The notes under the pieces: model-generated
Seen by the model: the letters and a program-made list of their open reading frames with translations, nothing else
The model's database searches: none
Told to the model about the DNA's origin: nothing
Assembly: GCA_013368315.1 (NCBI GenBank)
Contig: JAACJM010000104.1
Span: 124,001 to 188,000, forward strand
Reading direction: 5' to 3'
Source: Tetrapyrgos nigripes
Taxonomy: Eukaryota; Basidiomycota; Agaricomycetes; Agaricales; Campanellaceae
DNA length: 64,000 nucleotides
Program-made: the position numbers and the translations under genes
In this document: one piece after another, positions 45,429 through 55,789 of the stretch
Numbering within the stretch: position 1 is the stretch's first letter
Layout of the letters: every line of letters starts with the position of its first letter

Positions 45429-46301
45429 ATGACCTCGACACTGAGGTATCCCCCAACTCTCTCTTTCGACTCTCTCTCTCGGGCAGACGCAGCTGCTCGC
45501 TTCGGATTTACTTCTTCAGCATCCCAGAATCCCTTTCCGACTGTCCTCGTCTCACTCTCCGGCCCTATAGCACCCACTCTTTCCCAAGAAAAACTGAACA
45601 AATCTACCCTCCAAGTCCTCGTCCGTCCATTGTCCAATGTACCAGGTACTCAGGAAAAATATCTTGCGAATATTTTCAGCTCGGTGTTGGAATGCTCTAT
45701 CTTGGGGACGGCTAATCCAAGGACGCTTATCCAAGTCGTAGCGCAGGTGTTGGTTCCGCAAGGGAGGTATACAGGAGTAGGGGCTGGAACAGTAGGAAGA
45801 GACAAGGTGCTAGCATCGGTGATTAACGCTTCGACGCTGACGATGCTCAATGCATCCTCTATACCGATGAGAGGGGTTGTTTGTGCGGTTGTTGTTGGAA
45901 GGAAGCAGAAAAGCGGACCCACGTCATCGTCATCAAAATATATTGTGGACCCGACTGACGAAGAGAGTAATTCTCTGGATGCCTCGGGGTGTTTTGCGTT
46001 TCTTTTTTCAGATGTTTTAGGGAAGAAGACGACCGGTGCTGCAGGATCGACTTGTCTGTGGACGAGTTGGCATTGTTATGAAGGAGGGATAGATGAGACT
46101 GAGTTGGAGGAGGTGAAGGGTGTAGGGTTAGAGGGTGCGAAGGAGATATGGGGATATATTGTGGTAGGGACGCACGTCCCTCCCGTCGGATCAATACTTT
46201 ATTTCACTTTCATGTCTACTATACTTTCTTACCTTCAATTCGCATTCACCGTCGTACTTACTAAAGATTCTTCTTTCTCAAACCGGTTAACTTCTAGCTG
46301 A
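45429..46301 (+). CDS. RRP46: Exosome complex component RRP46
   Basis: An open frame of 290 codons starting MTSTLRYPPTLSFDSLSRAD. The RNase PH-like fold is seen as FPTVLVSLSGPIAPTLSQEK, LQVLVRPLSNVPGTQEKYLA (about residue 65), NPRTLIQVVAQVLVPQGRYT (about 100), LASVINASTLTMLNASSIPM and RGVVCAVVVG (about 130-155), then CLWTSWHCYEGGIDETELEE near residue 215. RRP46 is a non-catalytic ring subunit of the RNA exosome in nucleus and cytoplasm. The last 40 residues (VGTHVPPVGSILYFTFMSTI) are unlike the family, so either the true last exon is spliced from GTGGTAGGG near 46,161 or the 3' end is rearranged. It has no frame break and is the most housekeeping-like gene in the window. Confidence 0.75.
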   Translation: MTSTLRYPPTLSFDSLSRADAAARFGFTSSASQNPFPTVLVSLSGPIAPTLSQEKLNKSTLQVLVRPLSNVPGTQEKYLANIFSSVLECSILGTANPRTLIQVVAQVLVPQGRYTGVGAGTVGRDKVLASVINASTLTMLNASSIPMRGVVCAVVVGRKQKSGPTSSSSKYIVDPTDEESNSLDASGCFAFLFSDVLGKKTTGAAGSTCLWTSWHCYEGGIDETELEEVKGVGLEGAKEIWGYIVVGTHVPPVGSILYFTFMSTILSYLQFAFTVVLTKDSSFSNRLTSS

Positions 46302-46562
46302 TGTCACCTCCGATCCCTCCCGGTCCGTCCCATCCTTCGCACAGTGCCTTGAGCAAGCACTGAGGGTCTTGGGAGTCCCCTACTGCGTCGTATTCTACAT
46401 CTGATGGTTTACCGACTGGGAGAGAGAAGGGACAATTGGCAAAAAGTGAATCTGACTTTGCACTTGCAACGGGCTATTTCTATAATTATCTCGGACTTAC
46501 TTTCCGCTTCTCATTGATTCTATTCCCCTATCCCTATTACTTACTGTCAACTGGGGTAAAGA

Positions 46563-46593
46563 GCCATCGCTTCGCGTGGCAAGTTACGAGGCC
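46563..46593. repeat. TTACGAGGCC-family element end
   Basis: GCCATCGCTTCGCGTGGC followed by AAGTTACGAGGCC matches one end of the insert in the HET gene (37,547-37,580, reverse complement). The other end of this copy was not located. Confidence 0.5.
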
Positions 46594-46599
46594 TTTTCA

Positions 46600-49490
46600 T
46601 ACACATTCATAGGATTTACAACACTACTTAAAAATGTGTCGTTAGGATGCACACAGTACACTCAATGAAGACCCCGATATGTGGGTGTATTGACTTGCAC
46701 AAAGGGTTGGTACAAGCAGAAGTCAGACAACTGAGAACTAGTGGTGCTAAAATTATCTCTAAGTCCGTAGTTACTAAATATAAGGATACATTGGACAGCG
46801 GAACGCTGAAAAGTCAACGACAATAAAAGAGCATACTATCCGAATGAACAACGTCAACTTCGAGTGATTTAAGCTGAAATTAAGTGTCAGTGTTAACCCT
46901 ATCCTGAGTGAAAGAAAGCACGCACTGGCAAGCAGCATGTATGGGCGCTTTAGTATCCTGTTCTTCCTACCAGTGAATGGGCTTGTGTATACACACCTTG
47001 TAGCCGGCTGTTGATGGGGGTGCAATTTTGGGTGATGTTGGTGATTAAGAACAATAGCCTGAACGAAATTGCGCACTATGGAGGAGCTGTTGAGATTTTG
47101 AGAGCTATGCGGGAGGAGGAGGCATAGGTGGAAGTGGGAGCGAAGAAGGGAGAGGGTGGTACCTGGTGACGACATCCAGGACGTATCATGTGAGGACAGG
47201 TTCTAGATTGATCCTTCGGTTGTCGGTATTGTAGGAGACCGGCAATAGCAAACCATAGTTATGCCAAGAATTTGAAAAGGGTACTGGTCGTGTATCATAT
47301 TCTCCAGCTCTGTGTCAGCAGATTTTCAGCAATGATAGACCAGCCAAGAATGACAAATATATCAATCATTATAAGCAAGACATTAGCCAAAGGAAAACAA
47401 TGTAGCATCCAAGGTCAATGCACTTTCCAGAGAACAATTGGATTAAATATTGACCGTCTTCTCCCTATTTACAACCCTCATTTGCTGGGCTTGACATTGA
47501 CATCCACCTACCGAATCCTGTTGCTTGAAGTACTGCATTGAATCAGCTAGCGGGACACGGATCTGTAAAAATCCCAACCATTCTCCATCCCCTGGATACC
47601 ATTGGAAAGCTATTGACGATAGCTAAACCTTAGTATACTTTTCATGAGATTCAGTGAAGGACTGCCTGAGATATGAATATTTTATGTTGGAAAACCAGAA
47701 AGCTAAAATTGCACCCTACCGGGACACATGTCATAAGGCTTTCTCAACGTCTGTTTCTGCCCTCTTCAATAGGACAATGCTCTTTGCCATGTATCCCATA
47801 GTTGGCACAACACCCAGCTTCATCAGTGGTCATTATTTGTGAGGGATTTGACTAGCACAAGACCCAATATGTAGCCAAAGCTATTTTGTAGAAATGGTCA
47901 AGAGTGATGGTCAGATCACTGCGTAAATGTTGAAGATGAGTATAGATTCTGGATTGTACTCTACAGTATATCCTTAGAGGATAGTGTACAGGTAATTGGG
48001 GAATTTTAAGGCCTGCAAGACAGCCAAATAGGTGATAGGACTTTGTGGGGTGTGCGGGTGCTTCTTGAAACTGGCTTATGAATATGATTCTATCAACGTT
48101 GTAAAGATTCCATGAGCTTCATAGCACTCAATATACCCTCAGTACATTATAAGAATCCTTTTGGGACTTGGAAAGAGTGAATAGACTGAGCAAATGGCTT
48201 CCATAGTACATTGTAGGTGACTATTTGAGGTATCATCAAAAGGTTTGATGCTATACTCGGTACATAAGCCTCCTAGTGCAGTTCCTGGACCTGAGTCTGA
48301 TAGAATAGACCTCAGCCTGTGGACTGAGCATAAAAACATGGAAAACGACCGAGAATTGAAGGAGCAAGACGTTTTGTCCCGCTTCCCTGCGTGTCCCGTT
48401 GCTTAGTTACGTGCAGTACGTAAGAGAGCAAAAACAGAGAGCTGATTTCGTTGGAGGGTTCTAAATCTGTACTCGAGACGAAGGCAAGCTTGAGGGACGG
48501 GATTGGAGAAACGAGACATGACGTCGTGGTTCAAGTCCGAGTCTAGGCAATTCGGTTGTCTTAGAGACCGCAATAGAAATCTGCAGGCGTGGGAAGATAG
48601 CAAAAGTCGACCTAAGTTAACTCGGCCTTTAAGAGGCCTCGTAATCTGTTTCTCAACATCGTCACTCGCTTCTCTTTGTAGATACTTACACTTTTATAGT
48701 TATATTGCGTTCCTTGCAGTAAATTAGTATAAGTAGACACTAGTACTAGAATCTGTATCTTTTCCTTCTGCGCACTTTTGAGCCCCACTGAGCCTGAGCC
48801 GAGCCTTTCGAGCCTTTCGATCCCCTATTCTTTGAGCCTTTCTTATTCTTTGAGCCTTTTCACGTCTTTGAGCCTTCTCGAACCCCCTATCTGACGCGTT
48901 ATTCTCACGCCGTCGCATTCCTTCTTTCACTCCCACTCCCATTTCCGAGACACGACCAGTTTCCCTTGGTCCTCGCTTGGACCTCAATCTCCTTCTTCAA
49001 TATAAGAAGGTTGGTTGGGAAGAGAGAAGGGCTCGGAGTGCAAGACGTTGGCATGGCCGAGGGTGTGACGTCAGAACACGTCGACGACGACAAGATGGAG
49101 ATTTAGTCCAACTTGAGACGAGGCGCGTGTCAATCTTCCCTTTGTACCGTCAATATCTTTTCTGAACTTTCTTCTACACAGGTTATTCGTTCTCGGGCTT
49201 CTTTGTTCTTTTGCACTGCTGTATTAGCCGTTGTATTGTGTATTTCAATTACTACGAAGACTGCCACAAGCGGGACTTTCTTGGGTTTTGACGGATCCTT
49301 GGGGGCGTAAGGCCCCCTACGCATGTGGAACAGTACCTCGGTGTGTCTTAACTCCTCTCATATAGTACGTGGGATACTGACCATGCTCATTGTAGTCGTC
49401 TGATTTGCGTCGCTTGTCCGGGAGTCAATATTTGCTGAACGTGGTCGCTTGAAAAGAATCTTCAACCTTTCCTCCATGTATTCAATTTGG
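46600..49490. other. Long stretch without recognised gene
   Basis: Short ORFs only (133 codons at 46,774-47,175, minus; 89 codons at 47,272-47,541, plus), none with a known motif. 47,270-48,330 is AT-rich and resembles decayed transposon sequence. 48,620-48,643 (CGGCCTTTAAGAGGCCTCGT) is another relative of the TTACGAGGCC ends. 48,770-48,885 is a loose TTTGAGCCTTTC minisatellite. 49,300-49,320 has a GGGGGC/GCCCCC hairpin. Confidence 0.4.
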
Positions 49491-49706
49491 GTTAGAACAT
49501 GAGATGTTTTGAGTCCATGGGCTCGAAACTTGCTCTATTTGGATGTAAAGAATAACGATGCACGCAGGAGACGGTCCAAGCGTTGTCTAGTCAGCGTGCA
49601 CTACAACTTTTACATTCCGCTCTACTGTGATCGTCAAAAACACCACCACCCATATACCCAGTCAAATCCTCACAACCCCAGCTCCTTCCTCAAAATACCT
49701 TCTTTC
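49490..49706 (-). pseudogene. 3' end and downstream region of a PLP-enzyme gene, copy 1
   Basis: Related to 55,445-55,665. Both contain GATGTAAAGAATAACGA-like, TGTTGTCTAG, GCGTGCACTA and CTACTGTGATCGTCAAAAAC blocks. On the minus strand only the last residues (RKELGL-stop type) of the coding sequence remain here. See the fuller copy at 55,643-55,735. Confidence 0.5.
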
Positions 49707-49986
49707 TAGAAACCTTAACCGAGCCCGTGAAGTAGCCCGCATTAGCTTATTCCAGGTTGAAAGTCCACCAGCACACGCACAATTCTGGTAGTCAAAAGGT
49801 ATGGCTCACATAATAATATATTTCTTCTCGACTCCGATCTCTTCTGTCCTTTCTTCCACCTCCAGTTATTTCAGCAATGTCAATAGTTTGCCAGGCTCAC
49901 ATCGATCTCCACGATGATCAAATCTTTTTGGCGAAGGAGCATTACATATGTATATGTACATGTCGTGGACAGTCGATATGACATTG

Positions 49987-51201
49987 ACGGGCACGCCGCA
50001 TCGACGCCGCATGTGCCAATTTATCCGTCTGTGTGACTTTCCGGAGGTCTTTCTGCTCGACGGATAGGTCGAAAGTCAGGGAACTCAAAGACGGGGAAGG
50101 AAAAGTAGATGTTATGTCGCTGCTTGGTACGACCAGATAGTTCCTCAAACTCTTCATCAAAGCGATCTAGGACTGACACAATCATCATTTCGCTGCGTTT
50201 CCTACAGTAAAAGCCAATCTTTCTGAGAACGAGAAAAGCAGATTGAATGCAGAGGAAATCCATTCTCAAATGAGGTTCGGGTCTGCGCATTTTTTTAGCT
50301 CGATTCTGACACTGACCCAAATTTCCAGGGCAATTTTCGTTGCGGTAAGGTGTTGATATACTACGCTAATGAGTCTCATCAAACGTGTTTGCAGGGTCAT
50401 GAGACTACGGCCAACAGTGCAGGATGGGCACTATTAGAACTTTGCAGGCATCCGGAGATGCAAGACCGTTTACGAAAGGAGATTCGCGCCAAAGAACGGG
50501 AAATTCAAGCAAGACACGGAGAAGCAGGAGGATTCTCTGCTATGGATCTGGAGTCTATGGGGTATTTGAACGCCGTTCTCAAGGTAGATATTAATGCTTT
50601 ATCTCCCTGCGTTTTAAAATGATATTTCCTTGTTCTTGCAGGAAACTCTACGCTTCCATCCAGTTTCTTACACCCTCTCTCGCGAAGCTGGTGCAGATGA
50701 TTGCATACCACTTTACAAGCCTATCATCTCGACACGCGGTGAACAGATTACTGAAATCCCTGTGCCGAAAGGAACGAAGGTCATGATTTCTGTCGCGGCT
50801 TATAACAGGACCAAGGAGATATTTGGAGAGGATGCACATTCATTCAATCCCGATCGCTGGTTGAACTCCAATCAGAAGACAGGTCAAAGGATCCCTGGAT
50901 TGAACTTGTATGCTAATCTGTGAGTACATCTTCACAGTAGCTTGTGGATATTCCGACTGATTTTTGCTCCAGAGCTACGTTTTCCGCTGGCGTACGCTCA
51001 TGCATCGGTTGGAGATTTGCTGTGTTTGAAGCTCAGTGCTTCCTGGTGGAACTCATTAACAATTTCGAGTTCTCTTTGACGCAGGAAAGCGAGTCTGTGA
51101 GAAGGGAGCCATATTTGGCGATGCTTCCGACTATAGAGGGTGAATTAGATAAAGGACCACAACTGATATTAAAGGTGTCGGTCTCGGAAAAGGAAGAGTA
51201 A
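49987..51201 (+). pseudogene. Cytochrome P450, N-terminal half missing
   Basis: Exons end at 50,126, then 50,208-50,274, 50,329-50,344, 50,395-50,583, 50,642-50,919 and 50,973-51,201; all joins keep frame. They encode KVRELKDGEGKVDVMSLL, VKANLSENEKSRLNAEEIHS, the I-helix AIFVAGHETTANSAGWALLE, the ExxR in VLKETLRFHP, AYNRTKEIFGEDAHSFNPDR and the heme loop FSAGVRSCIGWRFA with the Cys ligand. The membrane anchor and first 250 or so residues of a normal P450 of about 520 are absent; upstream is unrelated repeat sequence. The remaining half is well kept and resembles fungal CYP families that hydroxylate small lipophilic compounds. Confidence 0.85.
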
Positions 51202-51686
51202 GTCTAGGACGATACATTCGGCGTTCAACGCATTGCATATGTATAATCAATCTTTGTGGTCTACAAGTGACCAAATCTCCTCACTTCCGCATACTTTCTG
51301 CTTTGATTGGTGTCATCCCCACCATTCGTGATGATTTTGTGTTGCACGTAGTCAGGAGGGAATTACTAGTAGCAGGTATACACGAACGTGAGCGTGATGC
51401 TAGTGATAAAGTTTACATTTTCTATACTCGAGGCATATACATACTAATATAGCGCATTTATTTCTCAAATTCTCGGTCCTGGAGAACTTGTATCCTTTGT
51501 TCTGGCGGAGTTTATCTGATCTGAGCTCAGCATGAAATTAGGGTACGCCCACGTGTTTCCTGAACTTCTCTTTCGTCCATCATCATCTCTCAGAAACCAG
51601 TCGTCTAGAAGTCGTTTGTGAGACTTCTCTGAGTCATAGTCAGCTCAACAGAGAATCTACAACCTATCATTCTGTAAATCTGCCAA

Positions 51687-52347
51687 ATGTCGGCGAACAC
51701 AGTGGGCCCGATAGCATTACTACCGAAGGAGAAGACTGTAGTATCCAGAAAATGTGAGTATGCGAAGGTATCATCTAATTGAGACTTAACTACACAATAA
51801 TTCCTCACCCGCCGTCTTTGTACCAGTCGGTCCCGAAACAGGCGGAGATGTTGTATTCCGGTCTTCAGATAAAGTCTTGTTCCACGTCCATCAAAAGCAC
51901 CTCGAAGTTTGTGCGGAAGGATTCCCATTGGCTAAACATACAACTCCGTCCCAAAACGAGATCATCCCACTATCTGAAAAATCGTCGACTTTGGAGCTTT
52001 TATTCCAGTTCATACTTCCGCAGAGATTCCCGGAATTGGATAAATTGGATTTTGAGCAGCTGATGGAATTGGCAAATGCATCAGAGAAGTATGTGGTGTA
52101 CTCTGGTCAGAGTACCTGTGCCTTGTACATGAGGTGCGTTTTGAAACTGTCGGGTATACATGGTACATTATAATCTGACTGATTAGTGCCTACCAGGGGT
52201 TTCCTTGCGAGTCATCCTGAACGGATCTTGGAGTATGCAGCAACGCACCACCACTACAGCATCATATATGCACTCGCACCACGACTGGTCATGAAACCTC
52301 TTGCAGAGCTTGCCAACATTTTACCTCACGACATCTTTGTGCCATGG
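51687..52347 (+). pseudogene. BTB/POZ domain protein, 3' end missing
   Basis: Start ATG 51,687 (MSANTVGPIALLPKEKTVVS). Exons 51,687-51,753, 51,827-52,133 and 52,197-52,347 join in frame: GPETGGDVVFRSSDKVLFHV (BTB start), HQKHLEVCAEGFP, IIPLSEKSSTLELLFQFILP, ELANASEKYVVYSGQSTCAL, GFLASHPERILEYAATHHHY, APRLVMKPLAELANILPHDI, FVPW. Such BTB proteins with a following helical part are numerous in Agaricomycetes and probably act as protein-interaction adaptors. A donor GTAAGC follows FVPW but no further exon is found; the sequence passes into a minisatellite at 52,490. Confidence 0.75.
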
Positions 52348-52489
52348 GTAAGCTCATTGTGGTTCTTTTTTATTGGATTACCCACAAATGCACTATTTAG
52401 AGCATTTATTGTGTTAATTTCCATGGTTTACTGCATGCTCTGGGGGACGGCTCCGCAATCTATTCTATATGCTGGGCCAATTGCACATT

Positions 52490-52672
52490 TATTCACACCC
52501 GTTTTCAAAAACTTTTTCAAAACTTGGACCCGTTCAAAAACTTTTAAAACATGGATCCGTCCAAAAACTTCTCCAAAACTTCAACCTGTTCTCAAACTTT
52601 TTCTCAGAAGTACCCGTTTTCAAAAACTTTTTCAAAACTTGGACCCGTTCAAAAACTTTTAAAACCTGGACC
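52490..52672 (+). repeat. CCCGTTCAAAAACTTTT minisatellite, left block
   Basis: About six units of 28-30 bases (CCCGTTCAAAAACTTTTTCA plus AAACTTGGA). It continues after an inserted element at 53,215-53,250 and reappears in the opposite orientation at 54,896-55,016, so the two blocks face each other across 2.3 kb. Confidence 0.8.
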
Positions 52673-52673
52673 A

Positions 52674-53204
52674 TAGGGCTCCTATCGAATCGGATGATCC
52701 GGCGCCATCCGACCGATTGCTGCTTCGGATTCGGGTTCCGATTCGGATGGTGCTTCTCCTCTACCAACTGATGGATGGCATCCGACTAATCCGCGGATGA
52801 TCGGCGGATGGGTTAGGAGCGTGCGACTGCTTCGCTGTTGCTAAATTTGGCCACTCTCGGGCTTTCCCGAGGTACTATACAGTACCTCACATCTCATTTT
52901 GGCCTTATTTTTAATCTACAAAGTTGAATTGCGCTCTCAATATTTTAATGGTAGTCTCTTTAGCGTGAGAAGACTCTTCCTTGGAACGCCAAAAGCGGCA
53001 CTCTGTAGTATGTACCAAGTGATTTTCATAAATAATATAAGTACTCTATTTCAAGGACTAAAAGAAACGAAAATACTTGTAAAATGAGACTCTCAGCATC
53101 ATACAGTGTCAAAAGCTGTGCTCATCCGGCGATCATCCGTCGGATGCGGATTGGGCTTTTTGAGACCTCCGAATCCGACCCAATCCGATCCGATAGGAGC
53201 CCTA
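52674..53204. mobile_element. Non-autonomous terminal-inverted-repeat element, 531 bp
   Basis: The ends are inverted copies: TAGGGCTCCTATCGAATCGG at the left and, reverse-complemented, TAGGGCTCCTATCGGATCGG at the right (22 of 23 bases agree). The interior has many CGGATG/CATCCG words near both ends and no ORF of note. It sits inside the CCCGTTCAAAAACTTTT minisatellite. CCA flanks both sides, which could be a 3-base target duplication or chance. The superfamily is unassigned. Confidence 0.75.
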
Positions 53205-53254
53205 CCAGTGGCAGTGGACCGTTCAAAAACTTTTCCAAAACTTCAATCTCGTCA

Positions 53255-54056
53255 CCAGCATCAGTTACAATGGTTGTAGGGCTCTCAAATTTTGCATTCC
53301 AGCTCCTATTTAAATCTAATCCTTTGGAAAATACTCAGAAAGGAGGTAGCATCATCAGGAAATGGCCCGATTTCATTGAGGGGTTACCGTGGGTTTTTTT
53401 GTTGCCGACAGGACTCCTCGACTTTTGGCACCTCTGTATCTCTCGTTCCTTGGCACTTTTAGAGTAGGTTTGTACGTTAGGATAATGAAATACAAAGATA
53501 TTGTTGAACTAGAGCGAATACATACAAAATTTTGTCGAAAGGACTTCTATAATGTTCCTCAAAATATTAGGTTGTGGGAATGTTGTAGGGCTGTGAAGTT
53601 TCGGGGTTGTGATCGGTTGTACGACCGCCTACAACCATGTGCAACCTTTTTGGACAGTTTCCTGATGATTAGCTAATATTGTGACCTATGTTGCTACCCC
53701 AGCATCAGTTGCAATGGTTTTAGGGCTCTCAAATTTCGCATTCCAGCTCCTATTTAAGTCTAATCCTTTGGAAAATACTCAGAATTTAGAAAGGAGGTGA
53801 CATTAGCTAATATTGTGACCTTTGTTGCTACCCCAGCATCAGTCACAATGATTATAGGACTCTCAAATTTCGTATTCTGAGTATTTAAGACTCAAACAAG
53901 AGTGAGAAAGGAGGTGGCATTAGCTGAGAATGCTAATATTGTGACCTATGCTGCTACCCCAGCATCAGTCACAATGGTTGTAGGACTCTCAAATTTGGCA
54001 TTCTGACTCTCATTTGAGTCTACTCCTCTGGAAAATACTCAGAAAGAAGGTGGCAT
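53255..54056 (+). repeat. Four copies of a 90-120 base repeat
   Basis: Copies begin at about 53,255, 53,699, 53,832 and 53,959 with CCAGCATCAGT.ACAATGGTT, then AGG.CTCTCAAATTT, CTCATTTGAGTCTA-like, and GGAAAATACTCAGAAAG, ending GAGGTGGCATTAG. The first is separated from the others by about 350 bases with no recognised gene. Confidence 0.75.
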
Positions 54057-54895
54057 TAGGTGAGACTCCAAATATTGAGCAAGTAATTACAAAGAATCAA
54101 GAGTTTCTGGTAAAAAAACCAGAGGCAAATTGACGAGAATATAAGGCCCCAATGAGAGATGATACCTGTCTCATTCATTCATTCATTCAGTCAACAAATG
54201 ATCATTCCATTGATCTGGTATCTAAACTGGACAGTGGGAGAGGTATGTAGTAGATATATACATGCCTGGGCCAGAATATATACAGGAAACAATGCAGTGG
54301 TGTATCAAACGAGCAACAAAAGAAAAGACTGCTACTTTCCAAAAGCAAAGGTTTGAGTCTGATTGAATGCATTTGACTTGGACAAAGAGAATTGTAAGAC
54401 CTGTGATAAGTGCAGATGGGTGTCGTCTATCAGTAGAGGAGGGGGGAGTCGTTGATGGTGATGGCAGTAGCACTTGATGGTCCAGGATCACCTAAACGAG
54501 ACATGACTAATAGGTCTAGATCAGAACCCATATGAACAGATTTGATTTGTTCAACTTACATCGGGTTTTCCTGGCATTTTCCAAGCGACGCTCTGGTATA
54601 GCCCATTAGGCCTCTTTGAGGGATCGATGTTTTTTTGTTTCAGTCGTTCTCAACTCGTTCTTATAACCCGACGTTCTAAGATGTGGCTAGCTTCAGAGCT
54701 CTACCATTCAGTCGGCAAAATCCCATACTGTGCCGATATGCCGTGCCACGCGTAGTGATGGCCCATATTTCCCTCATCATAGATAAGACCAAAAACAGTG
54801 CCTGCACTGCCAAAAGAGCTAACAATGACAACCTATTTTGGGGTAGTGACTGCCATTCTGTATTGCTAGGTGTCAGCCAAAACAATTCAGAACAG

Positions 54896-55016
54896 GTCCG
54901 AGTTTTGAACAAAAAAAAGTTTTTGAACGGGTCCAAGGTTTGAAAAAAGTTTTTGAACGGGTCGGAGTTTTTGAAAAAAGTTTTTGAACGGGTCCGACTT
55001 TTGAAATGAAAACGGG
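54896..55016 (-). repeat. CCCGTTCAAAAACTTTT minisatellite, inverted block
   Basis: Four units of AAAGTTTTTGAACGGGTCC, the reverse complement of the 52,490-52,672 units. Confidence 0.8.
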
Positions 55017-55029
55017 TACCTGAATAAAT

Positions 55030-55350
55030 GTGCACTTGGAACGGCATAATTCTACGCATAACCAGGACAACATGTACAAGGAAGCTCGCTGGCTACACAA
55101 AATCCAACAAGTCAAGGACGAGATCAAGAAGGATCCAACCAAACTTTCCCAATTCAGTAGTCTGATATACCAGGTTGATATGTCTGGGCACAAGGTCTGC
55201 AAATGCAACCGTTGCACCCCGTTCACAGACTGGGTAAAGAAGGTTTGTGGGGACATTGAGAAGATGGAAGACTTCCAAACTATTGCGAGGAGGTATTTGA
55301 CGGAGAAGTGCGCTAGAAGTCGATCTGTCTGTCCTCCAACTACGGTGTAA
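55030..55350 (+). CDS. Small ORF of unknown function
   Basis: A 106-codon frame, MHLERHNSTHNQDNMYKEAR, with LHKIQQVKDEIKKDPTKLSQ, a Cys cluster VCKCNRC and VKKVCGDIEKMEDFQTIA. The charged composition looks coding. It may be an exon of a larger gene cut by the neighbouring repeats. Not recognised. Confidence 0.35.
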   Translation: MHLERHNSTHNQDNMYKEARWLHKIQQVKDEIKKDPTKLSQFSSLIYQVDMSGHKVCKCNRCTPFTDWVKKVCGDIEKMEDFQTIARRYLTEKCARSRSVCPPTTV

Positions 55351-55642
55351 GCTTGTGTGATATTCCTGATGACGTACATGTACGTTCGACCGAAGGGAGA
55401 AGTGTCCAACCGAATGAGCTAGTTTACTCGTGCATGTATCCCAAATATCTATGATTTGAGTCCATATGCTTGAGATAGGCCGGAAGCACGAACTTTTGCT
55501 CCATTTTCAATGTAAAGAATAACGAGGTACGCAAGAGATATAGTCAAGTGTTGTCTAGCAATAGCGTGCACTAGAACAAATCTTTACATTCTGCTCACTC
55601 TACTGTGATCGTCAAAAACACCACTCTTACCCAATCAAACCC

Positions 55643-55735
55643 TCACAATCCCAACTCCTTCCTGAAAATACCCAAAATCCTCTCAACTTCCTCAACCGTA
55701 TTATAATGGACCAACGACACCCTCACCGCCCCATC
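55643..55735 (-). pseudogene. Last exon of an aminotransferase class V-like gene
   Basis: After a TTATAG acceptor the minus strand reads DGAVRVSLVHYNTVEEVERI, then LGIFRKELGL-stop, the typical C-terminus of PLP-dependent cysteine desulfurase-like enzymes. Upstream exons are missing because the duplicated repeat segment begins 55 bases away at 55,790. A second, shorter copy of this 3' end is at 49,490-49,706. Confidence 0.55.
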
Positions 55736-55789
55736 CTATAAGAATAACCCCTCTCATAATGGCCATCGTGACAGCTGGAATAAGCCTTA

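Noticed and set aside
48480..48560. Possible tRNA gene (GGTTCAAGTCC resembles a B box)
   Set aside because: No matching A box or cloverleaf can be formed upstream.
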